Shown piece by piece: positions 26,375 to 35,555 of a stretch of DNA of 64,000 nucleotides. The notes beneath the pieces were generated by a model. That model worked only from the letters and a program-made list of their open reading frames with translations. It was not told where the DNA came from and ran no database searches. Each line of letters begins with the position of its first letter. The stretch's first letter is position 1. The position numbers and the translations under genes were made by a program. The DNA lies in NCBI GenBank assembly GCA_049472395.1, contig JBLIRR010000013.1, forward strand, positions 1-64,000, given 5' to 3'. This DNA comes from JBLIRR01 sp049472395. GTDB lineage: Bacteria > SZUA-182 > DTGQ01 > JBLIRR01.

Positions 26375-29344
26375 ATGGAAGAAGAAAAAATCAGTTGGAA
26401 TTATGTTATTTTTACATGTCTTATTGGTATCGGCCTTTTATTAAATTTATTGGGACTTTTTACCACGGTGCTGGGGGTAAACTCTGCGATTATTCTTACC
26501 CTGGTTGGAGGTTATCATATTTTCTGGAGTGCGCTTTCAAATCTCTGGGAAAGGCGAATCTCCGTAGACCTCGCAATCGCCATTGCAGCCATTGCAGCCC
26601 TTTCTATAAAGCAGTATCTCGCAGCGGGCGAGGTCATCTTTATCATGCTTGTTGGTGAAGCACTGGAAATGTATGCGGTTGATAAAACGAGGTCTGCCAT
26701 ATCAAAGTTAATGGCGCTTGCTCCAAAAGAAGCTCGGGTAAAGAAAGACGATAAGGAAAAGGTATTACCCTTAAATGAAGTGAGGCCCGGGGACATTATT
26801 ATTGTGAAACCAGGGAATAGAATTCCTGTTGATGGCACCATCATCAAAGGTAATTCCCACGTGGATCAAAGCTCGCTCACAGGAGAATCACTCCCTGTTG
26901 AGAAATCTGAAGGTGATAAAGTTTACAGTGGCACTATAAATCAATTGGGATATCTTGAGATTAAGACTGACATAGTGGGAGAGGGCACTATCCTTTCAAA
27001 GATTATTCATCTTGTCGAAGAGGCACAAGAGAAAAAAGCCCCTATTCAAAAAACTGCTGACAGATATGCGCGATATTTTGTTCCCATTATACTTGTACTG
27101 GCTGGTCTTACTTACCTTATCAGTGGCGATATCGTCCGATCCGTAGCAGTATTGATAATTGCGTGTCCCTGTGCATTGGTTTTGGCTACTCCTACTGCGG
27201 TTGCAGCAGGAATAGGTCGTCTTGCACGAGAAGGAATTCTTGTGAAAGGTGGCATATATTTAGAAGAGATGGGAGAAATCACTTCCGTCTTTTTTGATAA
27301 GACAGGCACCATTACAGAGGGCAAGCCAACAATTATTGATATTATCCCTGAAGAAGGCACTACGCGAGAGAATGTTCTCAAAATTGCAGCCTCGGCAGAA
27401 GAGCGGTCTGAGCATCTTTTTGCCCGACTGATTGTTGAGCAGGCAAAAGCTGAAAATATCCAGTATGATAAGGCACACACTTCAGAGGTCAGGCCAGGCA
27501 GGGGTATTAGCGTCACTGTCAGTGATCGTGCCATCTTGGTGGGAAATGAACGCTTACTTCAAGAAGAAGGTCTCATGTTGAGCGACCCTTTGAAAGATAA
27601 ACTTATTCACATAGACCAACAGGGGAAAACACCTATTCTCGTTGCAATGGATGGTAAAATTGCAGGTATTATTACCATAGCTGACACAATAAGACCTGAG
27701 GCAGAGAGTGTCATTCAAGAGCTTAAAAAATTAAAGATTAAGGATATTGTTCTGCTTACAGGTGATAATGAGCTAGTAGGCAAGGTAATAGCCGAAAAGG
27801 CAGGCATTGATCATTATTACGCTAATTTGCTACCTGATGAAAAAGTTGCACGAATAAAAGAAGCACAGAAGAATGGCCACAAAGTAATCATGGTAGGGGA
27901 TGGAGTGAATGATGCCCCGTCCCTCAGCGTTGCCAATGTTGGCATATCAATGAGCAAAGTGGGAACTGATATTGCAGTAGAAGCGGCAGATGTCATATTT
28001 ATGAGCGGAGACCTCACGAAGATGGGGGAGGCTTTAGCCATTGGACGTAAAACGGTAAAGACCATTAAACAGAATATTATATATTTTGCTGTGATCTTTA
28101 ATCTCATCGCTGTGGTGTTTGCGGCAACCGCAACATTCATAACTCCTGCCTGGGCAGCCGTGGTGCATCAGATAAGTTCTCTGCTCGTATGTATAAATTC
28201 TCTTCTTTTACTGTCGAGCAATAGAATTCGGAAGGATATCAAGGAGAAAATATATCAAGTCAGCACCAGTATTGGAAATTGGTGGTCACGCATTATTGAG
28301 TCTATGCATACTAAGAAACGCGGAATTTCTTGGGCAACACTGATCGTCCTTATACTTATTTATCTTATGAGTGGATTCTATAATATAAAGGCAAATGAAA
28401 TAGGGGTTAAGCAACGCTTTGGAAAATTAATAAATGATAGAATCGAGGCGGGTTTGCACTATTGCTTCCCATGGCCTATCGCAAAGATTACAAAATTAAG
28501 AAGGGGTATAGACCGGCTTGAAATTGGTTTTTCATCAAAGACAAATAACTCTGCCGCCGAATCCTCTCCACAGACTGTTGCCTATGAGTGGGATATTCAA
28601 CACCGACTCGGAACATATAAAGATATTCTGGCAGAATCACAGATGTTTACGGGTGATGAGAATTTTATCGATTGCGATGTTATTGTTCAATATAAGATAA
28701 AAGATCCAAGGAGCTACCTGTTTAATATTAGTGGACTCGATAATGATCAAAACTATATACGCTGCGCTCTTGGGTGGATACTTCGAAGGATTGTCGGATC
28801 AAAACATATCGACGAAATTCTGACGACGAACCGTCCTCACATAGAAAAAGAGGCCTTAAGACTTCTGCAAGCAGATCTTGACAGATTCAACACAGGCATA
28901 GAAATCCACGGGGTATATTTAAGAGGTGTTCATCCTCCTTTAGACGTCGCAGATGCCTTTCGGGAGGTTGTCAATAGTGATGAAGAAAAGAGCAGGCTGA
29001 TTAATGAAGCACAAGCTTATATGAACGAACAAATCCCTCTTGCCCGGGCGAACTCAACTCAAAAACTTGAGGAGGCACTGGCGTACAGGGACGAGAAAAT
29101 AAACCGATCATCGGGGGAAGCTTTCCGCTTCACGATGATGAATAAAAGTTTTGTGAAATATGATCGTTTAACTGAGAAAAGATTCTATTTGGAGGCTATG
29201 GAGAATAGTCTTCCGAAACTTAAAAAATTTATTATGAATAACAAAGAGGGGGGGAACAAATCACTTTTTTTATTGGACTCGATGAAAATGGATGAACTTT
29301 TAGCGTTACTCGGCCAATCCCGGTCAGGCAGATCATCCAAGTGA
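26375..29344 (+). CDS. P1B-type metal ATPase fused to HflK-like SPFH protein
   Basis: The 989-residue chain has two complete modules. Residues 1-620 form a heavy-metal P-type ATPase without an N-terminal metal-binding domain: TGES (169-172), CPC (264-266), DKTGT (308-312), TGDN (462-465), GDGVNDAP (508-515) and a last helix with HQISS (598-602). Usual SEHP reads SEHL (345-348). Residues 653-670 are another membrane helix, followed by an SPFH/HflK-like domain (671-860: GFYNIKANEIGVKQRFGKLI) and helical tail to 989. P1B ATPases export transition metals; HflK-type proteins form oligomeric membrane scaffolds that regulate FtsH. The next genes encode HflC- and HflK-like partners, so the ATPase may be built into an SPFH ring. 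The CPC motif alone does not fix the metal. Confidence 0.85.
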   Translation: MEEEKISWNYVIFTCLIGIGLLLNLLGLFTTVLGVNSAIILTLVGGYHIFWSALSNLWERRISVDLAIAIAAIAALSIKQYLAAGEVIFIMLVGEALEMYAVDKTRSAISKLMALAPKEARVKKDDKEKVLPLNEVRPGDIIIVKPGNRIPVDGTIIKGNSHVDQSSLTGESLPVEKSEGDKVYSGTINQLGYLEIKTDIVGEGTILSKIIHLVEEAQEKKAPIQKTADRYARYFVPIILVLAGLTYLISGDIVRSVAVLIIACPCALVLATPTAVAAGIGRLAREGILVKGGIYLEEMGEITSVFFDKTGTITEGKPTIIDIIPEEGTTRENVLKIAASAEERSEHLFARLIVEQAKAENIQYDKAHTSEVRPGRGISVTVSDRAILVGNERLLQEEGLMLSDPLKDKLIHIDQQGKTPILVAMDGKIAGIITIADTIRPEAESVIQELKKLKIKDIVLLTGDNELVGKVIAEKAGIDHYYANLLPDEKVARIKEAQKNGHKVIMVGDGVNDAPSLSVANVGISMSKVGTDIAVEAADVIFMSGDLTKMGEALAIGRKTVKTIKQNIIYFAVIFNLIAVVFAATATFITPAWAAVVHQISSLLVCINSLLLLSSNRIRKDIKEKIYQVSTSIGNWWSRIIESMHTKKRGISWATLIVLILIYLMSGFYNIKANEIGVKQRFGKLINDRIEAGLHYCFPWPIAKITKLRRGIDRLEIGFSSKTNNSAAESSPQTVAYEWDIQHRLGTYKDILAESQMFTGDENFIDCDVIVQYKIKDPRSYLFNISGLDNDQNYIRCALGWILRRIVGSKHIDEILTTNRPHIEKEALRLLQADLDRFNTGIEIHGVYLRGVHPPLDVADAFREVVNSDEEKSRLINEAQAYMNEQIPLARANSTQKLEEALAYRDEKINRSSGEAFRFTMMNKSFVKYDRLTEKRFYLEAMENSLPKLKKFIMNNKEGGNKSLFLLDSMKMDELLALLGQSRSGRSSK

Positions 29345-29422
29345 TCATAACGAGCCCCTAAACCCAAAAATGTAAATTCAAGATTACCTGCTTATTATTT
29401 TAATTTATAGAAGGGAAAAGTC

Positions 29423-30310
29423 ATGGAACAAAAGAAAAAGTGGATCATTACATTATCAGTCATTATTATTGTCATACTATGCTTATTAAGTTTTTATATT
29501 GTGGATGAGACCCAGTATACTATTCTCACCCTCTTCGGGAAACCTGTGGCTACAATAAAAAATGCGGGGCTTCATCCGAAAACGCCCCTTCATACGACGA
29601 TATCCTTTGATAAGAGATTGCTTATTTATGATCCAACTCCTTCTGAGTTTTTAACCCGTGATAAAAAGAATGTTATTGTTGATACATTTGCTTTTTGGAA
29701 AATAATTGATCCTTTAACTTTTTATCAAACAGCAGGGGATATAGAGAGCGCCAAAATAAGACTTTATGATATCCTCTATTCAGAAATATCCTCCATGCTC
29801 GGAAGTTATGATTTGTCAAATCTCATTTCCACTGATCCGGATCAGGTCAAGATAGATGAAATTATGAATGTCGTAACAAGTAACTGCCGTACGAGAGCCC
29901 AGGAGGATTTTAGTATTGAGATCGTGGATGTGAAGTTAAAACAGCTTATTCTTCCCCAACAGAATAAACAGAGTGTATTTGACCGTATGAGAGCAGAGAG
30001 GGAACGAATAGCGAAACGATATAAAGCAGAAGGAGAGGAAGAGGCCAGAAAGATAAGAGCTAAAACAGACAGGGAAGTAAGGACCGTGCTTTCCGAAGCA
30101 TATGCGAAGGCACAAAAAATAATAGGGGAGGGGGATGCTGAGGCGATCAAAATTTATGGGGAAGCCTATAGTGAGAACCCAAAATTTTTTGAGCTCACGC
30201 GCACATTAGATGCATATAAGAAATTCCTTGATGAAAAAACCACTCTTGTTCTCTCTTCAGATTCAGATTTGCTGAAACTTATGACCTCTGGCGTAGGAGC
30301 GATAAAATGA
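29423..30310 (+). CDS. HflC-like SPFH protein
   Basis: The protein of 295 residues has one membrane helix at residues about 9-27, then an SPFH domain (28-200: VDETQYTILTLFGKPVATIK, TPSEFLTRDKKNVIVDTFAFW), then a helical region with MRAERERIAKRYKAEGEEEARKI and an EGDAEAIKIYGEAY block typical of HflC. HflC pairs with HflK to enclose FtsH in the inner membrane, the SPFH part facing the periplasm. Here it sits between two HflK-like segments: the ATPase fusion upstream and a free copy downstream, whose start overlaps this stop as ATGA. No ftsH is in the window. The start at 29423 follows AAGGG; a short 78-base gap separates it from the fusion gene. Confidence 0.85.
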   Translation: MEQKKKWIITLSVIIIVILCLLSFYIVDETQYTILTLFGKPVATIKNAGLHPKTPLHTTISFDKRLLIYDPTPSEFLTRDKKNVIVDTFAFWKIIDPLTFYQTAGDIESAKIRLYDILYSEISSMLGSYDLSNLISTDPDQVKIDEIMNVVTSNCRTRAQEDFSIEIVDVKLKQLILPQQNKQSVFDRMRAERERIAKRYKAEGEEEARKIRAKTDREVRTVLSEAYAKAQKIIGEGDAEAIKIYGEAYSENPKFFELTRTLDAYKKFLDEKTTLVLSSDSDLLKLMTSGVGAIK

Positions 30311-31254
30311 AATTTTTCGAACAATTATTTCAATGGATCAAATACTTAGCCCTTATTTTTATAGGTATTTATTTACTCTCAGGATTTTATAGAATCAAGC
30401 CTTATGAGATTGGTTTGCTGAGAAGATTTGGCAAAGTTGTTCATGATCATGTCTCACCAGGCCTTCACTATGCACTTCCCTATCCATTTTATAAAATTGA
30501 TAGGGTGAAGGTCCAGGAGAGAAAAAGAGTGGCTATTGGATTCGAATTCTCAGATTCCATTGTTCCACGACCCACTAATTCAAGGCAAGGAGAATTTTTA
30601 AGTGGCGATGAGAACATTATAGAAGTGCAAATGGCAGTGCAATACTATATTCTGGAACCCAGGGTATACCTATTGGGGGTTACAGAGCCAACCTCGTTCA
30701 TTAGGTCGATTGCAAAATCCCATCTTACTCACTTGCTTGCATCTGTTCCGGTTGATAAAATTTTTGAAGGGAATGGACAGATCATGCTGCAGCATGCGGT
30801 AAGGGAAGAGACGCAAGAGAGCCTTGACACACTCTTTTCAGGGAGCAAACGATGGATAAAGATTAGTTCTGTCAATCTCCAGAATCCGCCATCCCCTCCC
30901 GTAGAAGTTGCCGATGCCTTTAAAGCCGTGGCCACTGCCAGACAGGATAAAGAGCGATTTATCAGGGAAGCTGAGGGATATAGAAATGATGCTCTGCCAA
31001 AGGGGAAAGGCAAAGCTGAAGAGATTATTCAACAAGCCGAAGCATATCGAATTGAGAAAATAAATCAGGCAAAGGGTGATTCAAAAAGATTTAAAGATAT
31101 GTCCGATGAATTTAAGAAACAAAAAGAAATCACCTCGGTTCGGCTTTATCTTGAGAGAATGGAGCAGGTAATGAGCCAAATACAGAAGATTATTGTCCCT
31201 GAGGAAGCAAATAATAAAAATTTAGACCTGAGATTAATTGATCTTAAAAAGTAA
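30307..31254 (+). CDS. HflK-like SPFH protein (paralogue of the ATPase-fused domain)
   Basis: The 315-residue protein has an N-terminal membrane helix (about 10-26) and an SPFH domain beginning SGFYRIKPYEIGLLRRFGKVV, close in sequence to the segment SGFYNIKANEIGVKQRFGKLI of the ATPase fusion. Both share FxSGDENxI and a PPxxVADAF motif (about 197-206) before the helical tail. It is therefore a duplicate of the C-terminal half of the ATPase fusion. The tail contains KGKGKAEEIIQQAEAYRIEKINQAKGD, a coiled-coil repeat typical of HflK. Translation is coupled to hflC-like by ATGA overlap. With HflC-like it could form the heterodimeric SPFH unit. The gene name is not assigned because the locus is not the standard hflKC. 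Confidence 0.85.
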   Translation: MKFFEQLFQWIKYLALIFIGIYLLSGFYRIKPYEIGLLRRFGKVVHDHVSPGLHYALPYPFYKIDRVKVQERKRVAIGFEFSDSIVPRPTNSRQGEFLSGDENIIEVQMAVQYYILEPRVYLLGVTEPTSFIRSIAKSHLTHLLASVPVDKIFEGNGQIMLQHAVREETQESLDTLFSGSKRWIKISSVNLQNPPSPPVEVADAFKAVATARQDKERFIREAEGYRNDALPKGKGKAEEIIQQAEAYRIEKINQAKGDSKRFKDMSDEFKKQKEITSVRLYLERMEQVMSQIQKIIVPEEANNKNLDLRLIDLKK

Positions 31255-31313
31255 AAAAGCACTTTGAAATATTTTGAAATTCCGATATATAAATGAATAG
31301 GTGAAATAGAGCA

Positions 31314-33905
31314 ATGAAAAATTTACTTCTTATCTTTTCTACATTTATTTTTATCTTTTCTCCTTTCTATAAGGTACGCAGCGTATATAGTCAGATAGAA
31401 ACTCAGACAGAGATACAAAATGAGGAACTTCCTTGGACAGTGCAGATAACCTTTGGAATAAAGGGACCAAAACCTCTCATTTGGGATGGCATGGCATTAC
31501 TTAATCAGGGAAGGATTGAAAATATAAAATCTGTTAATTTCACAGAAAATGATAAACTTCTTCCTGAGGAAAACAGATGGGTATGTTCAATTGATAGGCT
31601 TCGTGGCCGTGAACTGGAAGACCGCTTGGGAGGAGGATTCACGCCACGAGAATATCTTGAGGAGTGGGTAGCCAAAGGAATAATTCTGGAACTTAAAGCC
31701 CCCCGTACGGCACAGCTCTCTTTTGATACTGCAGGGGGCGTGTTTTCCTTTAATATTGAAGATTTAGAACTTGGGACTCCGATTACAAGACTTAAGCAAA
31801 ATATAGAGATACGTTTACTACCACGTTCTTTTATTTTGACTTCAAAAGATAGTATGAACAATTATCCTTCCGTCGCTACAGATAGTTTAGGTAATATCTG
31901 GACAGCCTATGTCAATTTCAAAAAGGAAAAGGAGCGGTTGATTGTAAGAAAATACAATGGCAACGAGTGGGAAAAAGAAATTGAGATTTCCGGTGAAGGA
32001 TACTATCTTCCGCCATCTGTCGCTGGAGATCGGGAAGGAGGGATTTGGGTCTGCTGGTCAGCCGGGATCAAGGAGAACTGGGATATTTTTGCACGATATT
32101 ACAAGGATGATCAATGGTCCTCAACATATCGGGTCAGTAATCATACTGGCCCCGACATAAACCAGAGTATTATAGTAGATGAAAATAATCGCCTTTGGGT
32201 GTGCTGGCAGGGCTTTCAGACAGGAAATTCAGACATCTTTATGAAATATTGGGAGAGTGGCACATGGTCTTCTCTTATCAGGGTCACCGAGCATCAGGGA
32301 AATGACTGGCAACCTGCTATCACCACAGACAACAAGGGGATTATCTATTGTGCATGGGATACCTATCGCAACAAAAGGCATGCCATATTCTTAAGAGAAT
32401 TTACTGCTGAGAGTGAAACATTCGGACCGGAAATAGAGGTATTTTCCACGGAAGATTATGTGGCGCATGCGAGCCTTGCTGCGGATAAAGCAGGAAGAGT
32501 ATGGATAGCCTGGGACATTTCAGGAAGTGACTGGGGCTTTGGTGAGGATGAAGAACAGAGATTTATTGAAATAGGCAAGTTTGAGTCTGTTGAGACCCAG
32601 ATAAATTATAATAAGACTCCAATGGAGGGCAGGCGGGGGAGGTACAATTCGAGAAAGCTTGGTCTTATCTGTTATTACGGGGGTAAATTTTATGAACCAG
32701 TTGAGAATTTTACCAGCACATTTAAAGCAACGATGACGATATATGCTGATATTCCTCAATTACAGATTGATGCAAACGGGAGGCTCTGGCTCTTTTTCCA
32801 TCATTATTCTGGAAAAATTCCCTTTTATATCCACGATAAGGTTATGGAAGTATGGAAGGTATACGGCATGTTTTATGACGGCAAAAGCTGGTCTTCTCCG
32901 ATTGAGCTTGGTTATAATACGTGGCGTAATAGCTTTGCCTCTTCAGTGTGTGCGAGCAAAGAAAAGCCCGAGATATGGATCACCTTCGCCGGTGACAACC
33001 GTCAAAAGGGATCAAGAAAGCTTGATCCTGTCAGCGTCTGTGTAACCACCATAAACCTTGAAAAGATGCCTCTTCATCATGTAGAGCTGACCCCTGCTGA
33101 AAATCAACCGAAATTTATAACCAATGCCTCTTATAATAACGAAATTCCTGATCCTAAGCCCAGGTATGGATCAAACCTGGGATTAAAAAAATACAAACTT
33201 TTCTGGGGCACAATTCATGAACAACATGATACAAGAGGCAGGATGGGGATGGACGGCTTTGTCGTGGATGCCTTTAAATATGCCTTGGATGATCAACAGT
33301 ATGACTTTCTGGGAATATCAGATTACGCAGCACGGGAAAACATCGAATGGTTCAGCCCTTATTATTATTCACTCTGGGAGGCAAAGAAGGCGACATCCGC
33401 ATATTCTAACGGTGAATATTTTATTTCATTTTACGTTAAGGGAAAAAGCCCTTATAAAAGAGCGCCAGGCCATTCCTTACAGAAAAAACCTGTCCCTAAA
33501 GGGATGCCGGTCATTACGTGTGTGTATGTGGAGGATTTTACCCAAGAATCATTTACTGATGCGCTGGAGAACAGAAGAAATTATGTTGCTACTGATTGGA
33601 TTGTCCTTGATTTTACCGTTGAAGGATACCCAATGGGAGCGAAATTTTTATCTAATAATCCAAATCCCAGGATACTCGCTAAAATCATTGGTACAGGTGA
33701 CATAGAACAAGTGGATATTATACGTAATGCGAAGGGCATCTATAGCTCAACCAATGTGAGGGGAAAAGAGGCAGATATAACCTTTGTCGATATGGATCTT
33801 CCTGATAAAGAAGATTATCATTACTTTATTCAGGTAAAGCAAAAGGATGGAGCAATGGCCTGGACAGCACCCATTTGCTATCATTACAGGCCTAAAACCG
33901 AATAA
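31314..33905 (+). CDS. Large secreted protein: beta-propeller repeats plus degenerate PHP/DUF3604-like domain
   Basis: The 863-residue protein starts with a signal peptide (about 1-25) and a domain of about 150 residues with no recognised match. From about 175 to 480 sialidase/BNR-like repeats appear (NYPSVATDSLGNIWTAYV, PPSVAGDREGGIWVCWSAG, NQSIIVDENNRLWVCWQG, QPAITTDNKGIIYCAWD), a beta-propeller. From about 625 a segment KLFWGTIHEQHDTRGRMGMD and YDFLGISDYAARENIEW matches the order of DUF3604/CehA-type PHP proteins (FWGDLHxHT..., DFxxxTDH), but the second histidine pattern and TDH are altered, so metal binding is probably lost or changed. A beta-sandwich follows to the end. It is in the SPFH-ATPase gene group, 59 bases after the HflK-like gene, and 36 bases before the cytochrome gene. 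Function unknown. Confidence 0.75.
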   Translation: MKNLLLIFSTFIFIFSPFYKVRSVYSQIETQTEIQNEELPWTVQITFGIKGPKPLIWDGMALLNQGRIENIKSVNFTENDKLLPEENRWVCSIDRLRGRELEDRLGGGFTPREYLEEWVAKGIILELKAPRTAQLSFDTAGGVFSFNIEDLELGTPITRLKQNIEIRLLPRSFILTSKDSMNNYPSVATDSLGNIWTAYVNFKKEKERLIVRKYNGNEWEKEIEISGEGYYLPPSVAGDREGGIWVCWSAGIKENWDIFARYYKDDQWSSTYRVSNHTGPDINQSIIVDENNRLWVCWQGFQTGNSDIFMKYWESGTWSSLIRVTEHQGNDWQPAITTDNKGIIYCAWDTYRNKRHAIFLREFTAESETFGPEIEVFSTEDYVAHASLAADKAGRVWIAWDISGSDWGFGEDEEQRFIEIGKFESVETQINYNKTPMEGRRGRYNSRKLGLICYYGGKFYEPVENFTSTFKATMTIYADIPQLQIDANGRLWLFFHHYSGKIPFYIHDKVMEVWKVYGMFYDGKSWSSPIELGYNTWRNSFASSVCASKEKPEIWITFAGDNRQKGSRKLDPVSVCVTTINLEKMPLHHVELTPAENQPKFITNASYNNEIPDPKPRYGSNLGLKKYKLFWGTIHEQHDTRGRMGMDGFVVDAFKYALDDQQYDFLGISDYAARENIEWFSPYYYSLWEAKKATSAYSNGEYFISFYVKGKSPYKRAPGHSLQKKPVPKGMPVITCVYVEDFTQESFTDALENRRNYVATDWIVLDFTVEGYPMGAKFLSNNPNPRILAKIIGTGDIEQVDIIRNAKGIYSSTNVRGKEADITFVDMDLPDKEDYHYFIQVKQKDGAMAWTAPICYHYRPKTE

Positions 33906-33941
33906 CCTACATGGTGTGTGTAATATTTCATACTGAGCATT

Positions 33942-34991
33942 ATGATACTACATAATTTGAAAAAGTTTTTGAAAGAAAAAAGGAAACCTCTCGTTATCGT
34001 GAGCAGTCTGTGTATTTTTCTCATCCTTCTGTTATGGGTAGTCAATACTTATGTCCTCAATACCGCCTCCTTTTGCAGTTCATGTCATATGATCCAATCT
34101 GCGTGTGATACATGGCAAATATCACAACATAAGCCGGAATATACCAACAATAGTTGCAATGCCTGCCACTTAGAACCGGGAATCGTCGGATCAATAAAGA
34201 CAACTGCGTATGGCATTAAAAACACCTATACCTTCTTCTTCGGAATTGAGGAGGATGATATCAAGGCTAAAGATCCTGTCTACTGTACTCGTTCCGGATG
34301 CCATACAAAAATGGAAGAATCAATGGATGGCAAAAGGGTTCGGGTGAACCATGGCTTTCATATGAATATGAAATATGCGTGTGTGGTATGCCATGATAGG
34401 GTCGCCCATGAAGAGTATGGTATGGCTAAAAATCTTTCAATGATGATGGATTTCTGCTTTGCCTGCCATGACGATGAGATAGCTCCACGAACCAATTGCA
34501 GTGTGTGCCACATCTATCAATACAACATGCTTAAAGGAATAAAGACGAAGGAGGAAATATCCGGCGTTACCTCATCTCATTTTCAAGAAGAGGGCAGTTG
34601 CCAGAAATGCCATCAAAGCCTTCAAAAAGTTGACCAAAAAATTTGTCTTAACTGCCATAATGAAGATAGGCTTAATCAATACCAAAGAGTTCAAACCGAT
34701 CTTGCCAAAAGAATTAGTGAAATCAAAGTAAAAATAGAGGAGGTCAGTGGACGGTTTACCAGGAGAAAAAGCAAAGAGTATGATCCAACGTGGGAACAAT
34801 TCCTTTCCCTTTTTCAAGGGGTTCAGGAAAACTATTCCTATCTCGAAAAAGATAATAGCCGGGGAGCGCATAATATTGAGCTTACACAACGTATTGTAAA
34901 GAATGTGGAGGAAAATATTCAAAGAATACTCTATTTTCTATATAATTATCAAGATATTGAGTATCAACAAGTTCAAGCAAAATTAGAATAA
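33942..34991 (+). CDS. NapC/NirT-like eight-haem membrane-anchored cytochrome c
   Basis: The 349-residue protein has one N-terminal membrane helix (about 16-38) followed by haem c sites: CSSCH (45-49), CNACH (72-76), CTRSGCH (115-121, a CX4CH spacing), CVVCH (147-151), CFACH (172-176), CSVCH (186-190), CQKCH (220-224) and CLNCH (235-239). The first section, with TASFCSSCHMIQSACDTWQISQHK, matches the NapC/NirT/NrfH quinol dehydrogenase family, which usually has four haems; the extra sites make it longer. The C-terminal 100 residues are helical without haem. It probably takes electrons from quinol to a periplasmic acceptor. It directly follows the large secreted propeller protein and precedes the small anchored protein, so one transcript is likely. 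Confidence 0.85.
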   Translation: MILHNLKKFLKEKRKPLVIVSSLCIFLILLLWVVNTYVLNTASFCSSCHMIQSACDTWQISQHKPEYTNNSCNACHLEPGIVGSIKTTAYGIKNTYTFFFGIEEDDIKAKDPVYCTRSGCHTKMEESMDGKRVRVNHGFHMNMKYACVVCHDRVAHEEYGMAKNLSMMMDFCFACHDDEIAPRTNCSVCHIYQYNMLKGIKTKEEISGVTSSHFQEEGSCQKCHQSLQKVDQKICLNCHNEDRLNQYQRVQTDLAKRISEIKVKIEEVSGRFTRRKSKEYDPTWEQFLSLFQGVQENYSYLEKDNSRGAHNIELTQRIVKNVEENIQRILYFLYNYQDIEYQQVQAKLE

Positions 34992-35003
34992 ATGGAGTGC
35001 ACA

Positions 35004-35492
35004 ATGCTGAAGAAACAAAGTTTTTTTTCTTTAAAAGTTATTATAATTTTTCTTTCTTTATTGGGAATAGCTCTGCTTACTTTTTTGTTTAACTCTCAGA
35101 ATAGTCAGGGTCCGAAGAAGGCCTCTGATATAATCTGGAGAATGTTTTCCTCAGCTAAAGCAGGAGATGTGGAAAATTATTTACAATGTTTTACTAAAAA
35201 TTCACAGTCTGTTCTTGAATCAACCAGACGGGAACGGAAAGGCCAACGTTTCCAGGAATATATAAAAGAAAGTGCTCAAAATATTAAAGGTGTTTCAATA
35301 ATCAATAAAAGAGAAGAGAACGAAAGCCAGCGAGTGTATGACATAGAGGTGGTGTATATTGACAGAAACGAGCTTCACACTGTATTCCTCCAAAAAACCA
35401 ATAAGGGTTGGAGAATAAGTAGGATTTCAAAACCCGCTGTAGTAAAACCGGAAATCCCCTATTTAAAGCGAGTGATAGGGGAAAATACATAA
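35004..35492 (+). CDS. Small membrane-anchored NTF2-like protein
   Basis: The 162-residue protein has one N-terminal membrane helix (about 10-28) and a periplasmic domain, ASDIIWRMFSSAKAGDVENYLQCFT, VYDIEVVYIDRNELHTVFLQ and GWRISRIS, the pattern of NTF2-like/DUF4878-type folds that follow an anchor. Start at ATG 35004 because GGAG lies 6 bases before it; an in-frame ATG at 34992 also exists right after the cytochrome stop. It is the last gene of the ATPase-SPFH-cytochrome group. A partial, deleted copy of this gene lies at 37934-38065, so the family has duplicated in the region. A role in the cytochrome complex is inference from position. Confidence 0.65.
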   Translation: MLKKQSFFSLKVIIIFLSLLGIALLTFLFNSQNSQGPKKASDIIWRMFSSAKAGDVENYLQCFTKNSQSVLESTRRERKGQRFQEYIKESAQNIKGVSIINKREENESQRVYDIEVVYIDRNELHTVFLQKTNKGWRISRISKPAVVKPEIPYLKRVIGENT

Positions 35493-35555
35493 TGACTAAT
35501 AGGCATGTACTTTTTGAACCATTTACTCCAAATTAACAATACATATAAATGTAAA

